7,436 bases of DNA from Chloroflexi bacterium UBA5177 (GTDB lineage Bacteria > Chloroflexota > UBA5177). The notes under the pieces were generated by a model. The model saw nothing but the letters and a program-made list of their open reading frames with translations. It had not been told where the DNA came from and did no database searches. Each line of letters starts with the position of its first letter. Positions within the stretch are counted from its first letter, which is position 1. Location of the stretch: positions 1 through 7,436 of the forward strand of contig DHWR01000013.1 of the NCBI GenBank assembly GCA_002413265.1, in the 5' to 3' direction. Below are positions 1 to 6,494 of this stretch, piece by piece. The position numbers were made by a program, and so were the translations under genes.

Positions 1-20
1 CGAGAGAGGGCGATTGCTTA

Positions 21-1406
21 CTACATCCCGGAAAACAAATTGTTCATGAGCTCGGCAAGAGTGGGATGCGCAAAGATGCCCTCTCTCAGCACGGAGTAAG
101 GTAGCTTGCCCATCATGGCGACTTCGAACATCGCCATCACCTCGCCGCCTTCCAGGCCGAGAACACTTGCCCCCAAAATCTGTCCGCTGTCTGCATCCAC
201 CACGGCCCGCACGACTCCTCGTGGCTCATCAACCTCGAGCGCTCTCGCCACGTGGCTCATTGGCATCGACGCCACTTTAACGTTCGTCCCACTCTTGCGC
301 GCCTCTTGCTCGGTCATGCCAACTCTGCCGAGCTGAGGATCGGTGAACACTGTGTACGGTACGAGCCTGCCGCGAGTTGTCCGATCGCCTCCTCGCAGCA
401 GATTGTCTCGCAGGATGCGGAAGTCGTCATACGAGATGTGTGTGAATTGGGGCTGACAGGCTACCACGTCTCCCATCGCATAGATGTTGGGGACTGACGT
501 TTCAAGCCGCTCGTTCGCCTTCACAAAGCCTCGTGAGTCGGTCTCCACGCCGGCATCGTTCGGATGGAGCGCATCGGTGTTCGGGGTTCGTCCTGCCGCT
601 ACCAGGAGATGGGAGCAATGGACCGTCTTGGCGCCGTTCTGCAGCGCCACCTCTACGTCGATCTCCCCTGCCCTGCCACCTACCCACTGCACCTTGGAAT
701 TCAGCAAGACCTCGATGCCGTCCTCGCTGAGGATTTTACTAAGTGCCTCGCAGATTTCCGGATCCTCTCGCGCAGCCAGGCGCGGGCCCTGTTCGACTAT
801 CGTTACCTCGCAGCCGAAGCGGCGAAACATCTGCCCGAACTCCAGGCCCACGTAGCCGCCCCCAAGAATCACGAGGTGCTCAGGAAGCTCCTCGACTTCC
901 ATGATGGTTGTCGAATTGAGTGCCGGTACGGCGTCGATTCCATCGATGGGAAGGGTGGGCGGCCGGCATCCGGTATTGATGACGATGAGCGGTGCCCCGA
1001 GCTCACGAGTCCCCCCGCCGGAATGATCGATGCGCACGGTATGCGGGTCGAGAAATCGTGCTTCGCCGCGCACGATGTCCACACCGCCGGCTTCGATCGC
1101 TCTCGTGCTGCCCTCACGAAAGCTGTCGACGACTTTTTGCTTCCGCGCCAGGACTTCTTGAATATTGACGCTCACCGGCCCCGTATGCACGCCATAGTCG
1201 GCCGATCTGCGAGCAAGGTAGGCCACGCGAGCGCTCGCCACCATGGTTTTGGTAGGCGTGCAGCCTTCATTGATGCAGGTGCCGCCGATATGGATGCATT
1301 CAACCAGAGCCGTGCGTTTGCCCGAGGCGACAAATGCGGTCGACAGCGGCCCGCCCGATTGTCCCGAACCGATGATAATTGCGTCGTACTGTTCAATCGG
1401 AGCCAT
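21..1406 (-). CDS. FAD-dependent pyridine nucleotide-disulfide oxidoreductase (mercuric reductase-like / lipoamide dehydrogenase-like)
   Basis: A 461-residue flavoprotein predicted to pass electrons from a nicotinamide cofactor through FAD to a redox-active disulfide, in the cytoplasm. The FAD-binding GSGQSG motif lies at residues 13-18. The disulfide motif GGTCINEGCTPTK gives active-site cysteines C44 and C49. A second dinucleotide fold, GGGYVG, is at 182-187 and is followed by E205 at the end of the second strand, a position where an acidic residue usually favours NADH over NADPH. The second FAD motif, AMGD, is at 310-313. The C-terminal dimerisation domain ends with HPTLAE (H447, E452), the His-Glu pair of lipoamide dehydrogenase and glutathione reductase. 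Genuine MerA normally has a C-terminal Cys-Cys pair and often an N-terminal HMA domain; both are absent, so mercury reduction is not supported. No E2 or E3-partner genes are nearby. The ATG start is fixed by a perfect Shine-Dalgarno. It is divergent from the dehydratase gene. The family is confident, the substrate is unknown. Confidence 0.93.
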   Translation of the reverse strand: MAPIEQYDAIIIGSGQSGGPLSTAFVASGKRTALVECIHIGGTCINEGCTPTKTMVASARVAYLARRSADYGVHTGPVSVNIQEVLARKQKVVDSFREGSTRAIEAGGVDIVRGEARFLDPHTVRIDHSGGGTRELGAPLIVINTGCRPPTLPIDGIDAVPALNSTTIMEVEELPEHLVILGGGYVGLEFGQMFRRFGCEVTIVEQGPRLAAREDPEICEALSKILSEDGIEVLLNSKVQWVGGRAGEIDVEVALQNGAKTVHCSHLLVAAGRTPNTDALHPNDAGVETDSRGFVKANERLETSVPNIYAMGDVVACQPQFTHISYDDFRILRDNLLRGGDRTTRGRLVPYTVFTDPQLGRVGMTEQEARKSGTNVKVASMPMSHVARALEVDEPRGVVRAVVDADSGQILGASVLGLEGGEVMAMFEVAMMGKLPYSVLREGIFAHPTLAELMNNLFSGM

Positions 1407-1410
1407 GCCA

Positions 1411-1417
1411 ACCTCCT
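1411..1417 (-). promoter_or_regulatory. Shine-Dalgarno of the disulfide oxidoreductase
   Basis: Read on the minus strand the sequence is AGGAGGT, a full match to the anti-Shine-Dalgarno of 16S rRNA, four bases upstream of the ATG at 1406-1404. It decides the start codon and predicts efficient initiation. It is the strongest ribosome binding site in the window. Confidence 0.85.
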
Positions 1418-1507
1418 AATCGCAGTAGGTCGAGAGTACCGTATTCTTGCCCTGTCCGCCCTCCGGCGCCTGCTGCAATAACGTCCTCCCGCGGCGTCAG
1501 CCATTAC

Positions 1508-1512
1508 AGGAG
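1508..1512 (+). promoter_or_regulatory. Candidate Shine-Dalgarno of the dehydratase gene
   Basis: AGGAG on the plus strand is the only strong ribosome-binding match upstream of the dehydratase. It lies 20 bases before the TTG at 1533, too far for normal initiation, but 8 bases before an in-frame ATC at 1521. It therefore either serves a rare ATC start or is not the site actually used. Confidence 0.45.
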
Positions 1513-1532
1513 ACAATCGCATCAGAAAAGAC

Positions 1533-2501
1533 TTGATCGCGTCCGTTGCCGACAAGATCGCGATGGCTCGACGGCTCATCGCGGGGGAGATATATCAAAC
1601 GCCGCTTGAACGCTCCAACTGGCTGTCGGAAGCTTGCGGCGCCGAGACCTTTCTCAAGCTCGAGTGCTATCAGCCGACCGGCAGCTTCAAGGTTCGTGGC
1701 GCTTCGGCGGCGGTGCGCAGCCTCGACTCCGCCCAAAAACGGGCCGGCGTCATCACCGCATCAGCTGGAAATCACGGTCTTGGCCTCGCCTACGCGGCCT
1801 CGCGCGCGGGCATCCGAGCCACCGTGGTGGTGCCGGAATATGCGAGCTCCGCCAAGCTGCAGGCTCTCAAACGCTTCCCCATTGAAGTGCGAGTCGGGGG
1901 CCCGACTTACGACGACGCCGAAAGAACGGCGCTCGAAGTCGCGTCCGCCTCGGGCGCCTACTACATCTCTCCCTACAACCACCCACACGTGATCGCCGGG
2001 CAGGGAACCATTGGCCTGGAGATGCTCGAGGCACCGGAACCTCCGGACGTGGTCCTGATCCCCGTTGGGGGAGGCGGGCTGATCAGCGGCGTAGGCTCCG
2101 CCATCAAGCATCACCGGCCCTCAACACGAATCGTTGCGGTCCAGGCCGCCAACTCACCGGCTATGGCCGAAGCGCTGCGCGCCGGGGAGCTCGTGTCCAT
2201 AGCATTCATCCACTCACTTGCCGACGGCCTGCAGGCGAACATCGAACCTGGCTCGATCACCTTCGACATAGCTCGGGAGGTGATCGACGACGTGGTGCTC
2301 ATTTCGGAAGAGGAGATGGTCCAGGCCATCCGTCTGACGTTTGCCGAGCTCCACGTGGCTATAGAGGCAAGCGCGGCAGTCGGCATCGCGGCCTTGCTCA
2401 GCGGCAAGGTTTCAGAGATCGCTGGAAAGCGGGTGGCCGTCGTCCTTACCGGGCGCAACATCGCCCCCGATACCCTGGCTTCGATGCTCACCGGAGATTA
2501 G
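1533..2501 (+). CDS. PLP-dependent threonine/serine dehydratase-family enzyme
   Basis: A 322-residue fold-type II PLP enzyme, most like short catabolic threonine ammonia-lyases (threonine to 2-oxobutyrate and ammonia) and related serine/hydroxy-amino-acid dehydratases or racemases. The PLP lysine is K53 in SFKVRGA. The asparagine loop SAGNHG is at 77-82 and the phosphate-binding glycine loop GGGGL is at 179-183. The C-terminal TGRN at 306-309 occupies the place of the usual SGGN, whose first residue contacts the PLP ring nitrogen. There is no C-terminal ACT regulatory domain, so isoleucine feedback control as in biosynthetic IlvA is not expected. The start is uncertain: TTG at 1533, ATG at 1563, or a rare ATC at 1521 that fits the upstream AGGAG. 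The N-terminal helix before the YQTPLERS segment argues against starting as late as 1563. The gene is alone on the plus strand, divergent from the oxidoreductase. The TGRN variant leaves other substrates possible. Confidence 0.9.
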   Translation: MIASVADKIAMARRLIAGEIYQTPLERSNWLSEACGAETFLKLECYQPTGSFKVRGASAAVRSLDSAQKRAGVITASAGNHGLGLAYAASRAGIRATVVVPEYASSAKLQALKRFPIEVRVGGPTYDDAERTALEVASASGAYYISPYNHPHVIAGQGTIGLEMLEAPEPPDVVLIPVGGGGLISGVGSAIKHHRPSTRIVAVQAANSPAMAEALRAGELVSIAFIHSLADGLQANIEPGSITFDIAREVIDDVVLISEEEMVQAIRLTFAELHVAIEASAAVGIAALLSGKVSEIAGKRVAVVLTGRNIAPDTLASMLTGD

Positions 2502-2546
2502 CCGCCAGGTACCTAACGGGGCAGCGAACATGTTCTCGAGGACGAG

Positions 2547-2576
2547 GAGCCGGTCGCACCAGAATCGGTCCGGCTC
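2547..2576. terminator. Inverted repeat at the convergent gene junction, possible bidirectional terminator
   Basis: GAGCCGG at 2547-2553 is the exact reverse complement of CCGGCTC at 2570-2576, giving a 7 bp GC-rich stem with a 16-base loop. Within the loop, a minus-strand ACC...GGT could add three more pairs. It sits in the 76 bases between the stop codons of the dehydratase (2501) and the phosphatase (2580-2578), where terminators for both transcripts would be expected. No T-tract follows on either strand, so an intrinsic terminator is not proven and Rho-dependent termination is equally possible. Confidence 0.3.
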
Positions 2577-2577
2577 G

Positions 2578-4179
2578 CTACTCGCTCGCCGCCTCGGCCG
2601 AGAGCTCACCCTGCGATTGAGCCGACAACGCCTGAACCACCGGGTTGAGCTGCAAGTTGAGCGTCGCTTGAGTCTGAGTCTGCTCGCCGGTGGGGTGGGC
2701 CAGCGCATCAGCCAGCACCGATCCGTCCATTCGCCTCGGGCTCGCGCCCATTAACGTGAGCACCGTCGGGGCGATGTCCTCCAACCGTGCGGGACTTGCC
2801 GAGGTCACGCCTCGAACCACTCCAGGCCCGGATATGAGCAGGGGCATGTGCTGCGAATTCCAGGTCGCGCCTCCATGATTGCCTTTCCAGCTCGCCGCCC
2901 CCTGAGCTACAAAGGCCGAATCCTCCATGCACATCGCGACCACGTCAGGCGAGTTGCCGCCTGCGAAGCTGCTCAAAAGATATTGGTTGGCGCTCTCCAC
3001 CAGCGGCGGAATGTCCAATCCGCCTGCCCGCACGAAGCGATCCCCCCTCTTGGTGGTGACCTTGTAGTAGACCGATTCGATGTGTGCGTTGTGCTGAGCC
3101 ACGACGTTGTTGGCGACGGTCTGGGCCGCGGCGGGGTTTTGCAGCCAGATGTAGCCGCCGGTAGAGTAGGTCGTTTCCGCCGACGTGGCTCCAGCCTTGG
3201 TCACGGCCCCGTCCAGCACCTGGTCCGGTATCTGGTACTTGAGCGGAGCCATACCGTGGTCGGCTGTGATCACGAATAGGGTTTTGTCCAGCACACCGGC
3301 TTTTGCATACGCTCTTTCGAGCATCCCCAGATCCTTATCGAAGCTCTGCATCAGATAGCTCGCCTTAACCGGATCGCCGCCGTACACGTGGCCCAGCGGC
3401 CAATCGAACTCGGGGACGTTGATGAGCGTTATCTGCTGGTGAATCGTCTGGAAGGTATGCACGGCGAGCTTCATCGCCAGATGATCTTCCCCACCTGGAG
3501 GCAACGTGGTGGTCGCAGTCGACAAGCCAGGAGCATTGAGCACGCTGGCAGGCGGAACATGACCGGGGATGGCTGTCGGAACGTAGTGATTGTGTGCGTC
3601 CGGTGCGTAGTACATGATGTAGTCCGCATTGGGACCCCCGAGCGGATCGGCCGCGTAATACTTGTGGCCACTTAGTGCTACCACTTTCGCTTTCGGGTAT
3701 TTCTGCTTGAAGGCCGAGGCAATGGTCGGAGCTCCCGCTTGCTGCATGATGCGCTCCACAGTGCCCGCGCGCACCACGTTCGGATCGAAAGTATGGATGG
3801 TGGAGTTATCTCCGTTTACCCAGTTGAAGCCCAGCATTCCGTCGTGTGCCGGGGTCGAGCCCGTACTCAGGGTGGCGTGTCCGGCCGGCGTCTCGGACTC
3901 CAGGATGCCGGCAAACGACTGGTCGTACTCGATACCCGCCAGCCGAAGAGCTTCCAGATGAGGCGTCACACCCATGTGGAAGTACTCCGGCTCTGCTCCA
4001 TCCAGCACGATCAGCACGAGGTACTTCGGCATGGGACCAGCCGGCGGGGCTACCGATCGTTGATGAAGCGCGCCCGCCAGACCTACAGCCAGGGATGAAG
4101 AGAGGACAAAGAAAAGCGCTGCAATAAGGGAGAAGGAAAACCGAGAGATCGTCCTTCTCCCATGATGTCGCGAAGGCAT
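2578..4179 (-). CDS. Exported alkaline phosphatase-superfamily protein (type I phosphodiesterase/nucleotide pyrophosphatase-like)
   Basis: A 533-residue predicted two-metal phosphohydrolase or phosphodiesterase acting outside the cytoplasmic membrane. The N-terminus has a basic stretch (residues 1-13, several Arg) and a hydrophobic core at about 14-37 with a possible cleavage site after LAGA (A37), so it is either secreted or membrane-anchored. Recognisable superfamily elements are D60 in the VLDG strand, the probable threonine nucleophile T97 in ETPAGHATLSTG, a D259...H264 ligand pair in EFDWPLGH, D307-H308 in TADHG, and H435 in GNHGG. Together these supply the usual two-zinc site. The AGHA segment after T97 resembles PafA-like phosphatases more than the FPNH of nucleotide pyrophosphatases. 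The tail from about 497 is rich in Gln, Glu and Ala and may be disordered. It lies 49 bases downstream of the CorC-like gene on the same strand. No Shine-Dalgarno precedes the ATG. The substrate (phosphomonoester or phosphodiester) cannot be told from sequence alone. Confidence 0.9.
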   Translation of the reverse strand: MPSRHHGRRTISRFSFSLIAALFFVLSSSLAVGLAGALHQRSVAPPAGPMPKYLVLIVLDGAEPEYFHMGVTPHLEALRLAGIEYDQSFAGILESETPAGHATLSTGSTPAHDGMLGFNWVNGDNSTIHTFDPNVVRAGTVERIMQQAGAPTIASAFKQKYPKAKVVALSGHKYYAADPLGGPNADYIMYYAPDAHNHYVPTAIPGHVPPASVLNAPGLSTATTTLPPGGEDHLAMKLAVHTFQTIHQQITLINVPEFDWPLGHVYGGDPVKASYLMQSFDKDLGMLERAYAKAGVLDKTLFVITADHGMAPLKYQIPDQVLDGAVTKAGATSAETTYSTGGYIWLQNPAAAQTVANNVVAQHNAHIESVYYKVTTKRGDRFVRAGGLDIPPLVESANQYLLSSFAGGNSPDVVAMCMEDSAFVAQGAASWKGNHGGATWNSQHMPLLISGPGVVRGVTSASPARLEDIAPTVLTLMGASPRRMDGSVLADALAHPTGEQTQTQATLNLQLNPVVQALSAQSQGELSAEAASE

Positions 4180-4186
4180 ATGAACA

Positions 4187-4192
4187 AGTGTA
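4187..4192 (-). promoter_or_regulatory. Candidate -10 element of a leaderless promoter for the phosphatase gene
   Basis: On the minus strand TACACT (TANNNT consensus for -10) ends seven bases before the ATG of the phosphatase, the spacing at which transcription would begin at or next to the start codon. The gene has no Shine-Dalgarno in the preceding 20 bases, which fits leaderless expression as common in actinobacteria and some other high-GC phyla. No good -35 hexamer is seen, and a six-base AT-leaning match is weak evidence. Confidence 0.3.
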
Positions 4193-4228
4193 GTTGATAC
4201 ACGTCGTGGGCGTGGGCCTGGCGGCTAC

Positions 4229-5527
4229 CTACTCCTCGGCCGGTTCCAGCTCCTCCTCTTGCTCAGCACCGTCCACAACTCTTACGTGAACGCGCATCAC
4301 GCGGTTCCCGTTCACATCCACGACCTCCAGCTTGACGCGTCCAGAGTAGACGCAGTCGCCGACCTCGGGCACTTCTCCGAGCAAGCTCGCCACGTAGCCT
4401 CCGAGGGTCTCCACGTCGTCATCTGCCTTTAGCTCGATGCCCAGCTCTTCCTCGACTTCCTCGGTGCGAAGTCCGGCATCGACGATCCACTCATCCTCGC
4501 CCAAGGCCTCGACGGGCTCCGGCTCCTCGTCGTACTCGTCTTGGATTTCCCCGACGATCTCCTCGAGAATGTCTTCGATCGTGACCAGGCCCGCCGTGCC
4601 GCCGTATTCGTCAAAGACGATCGCCAGGTGCACTTTTTGTCGCTGAAACTCGCGAAGCAGTGCGTCGGCATGCTTTGACTCCGGCACGAAGATGGCCGGC
4701 CGTGCGATCTGGCGAAGGCTGACGTTCGTCTGATCGTCGCGCAAGTATTTCAGCAGATCTTTGTCGTATAGGATCCCGACGATCCGGTCAATGCTGTCCT
4801 CGTAGACGGGGATTCGAGAATGTCCCTCTCGGAGCACGACGTCCAGGGCATCCATCAACGGCATCGAGACGGGCACAGCTTTTATGTCAACGCGTGGCCG
4901 CATGACCTGCCCTACCGCTACCTTGTCAAGGTCGAGGATCCCTTCGATGCGCTCGGCGTCCTCCTCAGAGATCCCCCCCTCGCTCTGCTCGGCGAGTGTG
5001 ATGGTTGAGCGTACGTCGTCCTCGGTAATGATGGGTACGGTGTGGCTTCCGCCCCGCTGCCCGAAGATGCGCATGAGGCCACCGACGACGGTGGCCATCA
5101 CGATGAGGATGGGAGTCAGTGCGACCGAGAAAATCCTTACGGGTCTGGCCACGAGACGGGAGACCTGACGCGGCTCGCGTACTGCCAGGTTCTTCGGCGT
5201 CAGCTCGCAGAAAATCAAGACGATTATCGAGAGCCCGACGGTGGCCGAAAGCTCGTCCCACGGTTTCGGCAGAGCGCCGGCCAGCAGCAGCGTGGCCATG
5301 CTTGACGAGACGATCAGAGACGTTGAGGACACGATGAGGATCGTCGTCAGAAATCGGTTGGGATCGCGCCGTAGCGCAGCGATGATCTTCCCGACGCCGC
5401 CCTGCTCCTGCATGGTGTGAAGCACTGCCGGACTGAGCGCGGTCAACGCCGTTTCCGCGGCAGCGGACATCGCGGCCAGGATCAGTGACAGGAAGAGGAT
5501 GAACCCCTCGACCCATTGCGTGTTCAA
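4229..5527 (-). CDS. CorC/HlyC (CNNM-like) family membrane protein with DUF21 and tandem CBS domains
   Basis: A 432-residue integral membrane protein of the hemolysin C/CorC family, related to CNNM/MpfA proteins implicated in Mg2+ export or divalent-cation homeostasis. The DUF21 (CNNM) domain spans about residues 5-155, with hydrophobic segments near 8-28, 62-84, 92-114 and 134-155 and the conserved CELTPKNLA at 107-115. Two CBS domains follow at about 209-265 (opening VMRPRVDI) and 273-330, the second carrying the family signature FDEYGGTAGLVTIEDILEE. These domains usually bind adenine nucleotides. A CorC_HlyC domain lies at about 343-420, and the protein ends in an acidic tail. The start is TTG: the upstream in-frame stop is only three codons away and any later start would cut into the first membrane segment. 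The stop of prs is one base upstream, so translation is probably coupled. Despite the family name, no haemolytic role is implied. Transported ion is inference. Confidence 0.94.
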   Translation of the reverse strand: MNTQWVEGFILFLSLILAAMSAAAETALTALSPAVLHTMQEQGGVGKIIAALRRDPNRFLTTILIVSSTSLIVSSSMATLLLAGALPKPWDELSATVGLSIIVLIFCELTPKNLAVREPRQVSRLVARPVRIFSVALTPILIVMATVVGGLMRIFGQRGGSHTVPIITEDDVRSTITLAEQSEGGISEEDAERIEGILDLDKVAVGQVMRPRVDIKAVPVSMPLMDALDVVLREGHSRIPVYEDSIDRIVGILYDKDLLKYLRDDQTNVSLRQIARPAIFVPESKHADALLREFQRQKVHLAIVFDEYGGTAGLVTIEDILEEIVGEIQDEYDEEPEPVEALGEDEWIVDAGLRTEEVEEELGIELKADDDVETLGGYVASLLGEVPEVGDCVYSGRVKLEVVDVNGNRVMRVHVRVVDGAEQEEELEPAEE

Positions 5528-5528
5528 A

Positions 5529-6494
5529 TTAGATCAGCATCTCCTGGCGGACCCGGGCCGCTTGGAAAAGCGCACTGATCGAGCTGCCCTCGTGTATCCG
5601 CCGGATCGCTTCGCCTATCAACCAATCGACTCGCTCGATCTGGATGCGGTCGTCCCGCATCTCTCGGGGGATCTGGATGGTGTTGGTCACGACCACCCGT
5701 TCTAGGCAGCTGTTCCGGATGATGGCGACGGCATCGTGCGCCAGAACCGGGTGCACGGCGTAGGCGAGGACCCGACGAGCACCGCGCGCTACCAGTACCT
5801 CAGCCGCCTCCGCCAGCGTCCCGCCGGTGGAGATGAGGTCGTCGACGATCACGGCAGTTCTTCCTTCGACGTCGCCCACCATCTCCAGCATCTCCACCAC
5901 GTCCGGTTCGGGACGGTGCTTGGCGATGATGGCCAGGCCCGCCCCGATGTGTTCGCGAAATTCATTGGCCCGCGTCACGCCGCCGCTGTCCGGCGAAACC
6001 ACCACCACATTGCCGTCCTCTTCTTCGCGCAACCTGTCGGCGAGCATCGGAATGGCACTGAGATGGTCTACCGGAATGTCGAAGAAGCCCTGGATTGCGG
6101 GAGCGTGAAGGTCGACCGCGAGGACCCGATCGGCTCCCGCCGTCACCACCAAATTGGCGATCAGCTTGGCCGTGATCGGCTCACGCCCTGAAGTCTTCTT
6201 CTCCTGCTTGGCGTAGGCGTAGTACGGCATGACGGCCGTGATGCGATCCGCCGACGCGCGCTTCAGTGCGTCGATCATGATCAGGAGCTCCATGATGTGA
6301 TGGTCCGAAGGCTCCGAAGTAGACTGAATCACAAACACATCCGCGCCACGCACGTGCTCGTCGATCTTGATCCTGGTCTCCCCGTTCTTGAACTTCCCCA
6401 CGAGGGCTCCGCCGATAGAGACTCCGAGATAGTCACAGATGCCCTCGGCCAGAGGTCGGTTGGCACTGCCGGAGAAGATCTTCAGCTCGGCCAT
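5529..6494 (-). CDS. prs: Ribose-phosphate pyrophosphokinase (PRPP synthetase)
   Basis: A 321-residue cytoplasmic enzyme that transfers pyrophosphate from ATP to ribose 5-phosphate to make PRPP, the precursor of purines, pyrimidines, NAD, histidine and tryptophan. It aligns in memory along its whole length with class I bacterial Prs (usually 310-320 residues). Hallmarks are FKNGE at 35-39, the MELLIMIDALKRASA block near 68-82, YAKQEKK at 94-100 followed by REPITAKL, DLHAPAIQGFFD at 128-139, SPDSGGVTRA at 167-176, and the catalytic-loop K192 and R194 in AKHRPEP. The PRPP loop reads VDDLISTGGT at 217-226, with Ser222 where most class I enzymes have Asp. The ATG immediately follows the glmU TAG with no intervening base and has AGAGGA five bases upstream. 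Co-transcription with glmU is expected. Magnesium dependence and ADP feedback are family knowledge, not visible here. Confidence 0.97.
   Translation of the reverse strand: MAELKIFSGSANRPLAEGICDYLGVSIGGALVGKFKNGETRIKIDEHVRGADVFVIQSTSEPSDHHIMELLIMIDALKRASADRITAVMPYYAYAKQEKKTSGREPITAKLIANLVVTAGADRVLAVDLHAPAIQGFFDIPVDHLSAIPMLADRLREEEDGNVVVVSPDSGGVTRANEFREHIGAGLAIIAKHRPEPDVVEMLEMVGDVEGRTAVIVDDLISTGGTLAEAAEVLVARGARRVLAYAVHPVLAHDAVAIIRNSCLERVVVTNTIQIPREMRDDRIQIERVDWLIGEAIRRIHEGSSISALFQAARVRQEMLI
5541..5545 (-). promoter_or_regulatory. Candidate Shine-Dalgarno of the CorC-like gene, inside the end of prs
   Basis: AGGAG on the minus strand lies within the last codons of prs, 13 bases before the TTG at 5527-5525. 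The spacing is longer than ideal, so initiation may rely on ribosomes terminating at the prs TAA one base upstream. It supports the TTG as start but is not a strong site. Confidence 0.45.

Larger units (their letters stand above)
1407..1532. other. Divergent intergenic region
   Basis: These 126 bases separate the minus-strand oxidoreductase from the plus-strand dehydratase and must hold promoters for both, unless one is transcribed from elsewhere. I looked for paired -35/-10 hexamers on both strands and found none with good sequence and spacing. A TTGCCC at 1447-1452 and an AT-rich CAATAA at 1476-1481 lie on the plus strand, but 23 bases apart, which is too far for a standard promoter. No clear operator palindrome is present beyond the short GGCGCC at 1465-1470. 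Confidence 0.6.

Noticed and set aside
564..1481. A 305-codon open frame on the plus strand opposite the disulfide oxidoreductase
   Set aside because: It lies almost wholly antisense to a gene with a complete set of catalytic motifs. Its translation shows no recognisable domain and has the Arg/His/Ala-rich, erratic composition of a GC-rich shadow frame.
1447..1481. TTGCCC and CAATAA as a promoter for the dehydratase
   Set aside because: The spacing of 23 bases is far from the usual 16-18 and neither hexamer is a strong match.
2848..3279. Open frames opposite the phosphatase (also 3388-3675 and 3739-4098)
   Set aside because: They are antisense to a clearly functional protein, have no family signature, and are expected by chance in high-GC coding DNA.
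4205..4216. Tandem CGTGGG repeat upstream of the phosphatase
   Set aside because: Two copies of a six-base GC-rich word are expected by chance here and there is no sign of a binding-site arrangement.
4965..5516. A 183-codon frame on the same strand as the CorC-like gene, shifted in frame
   Set aside because: It overlaps the DUF21 and CBS coding region entirely; its translation is Arg/His-rich and shows no domain, whereas the CorC frame carries all expected motifs.
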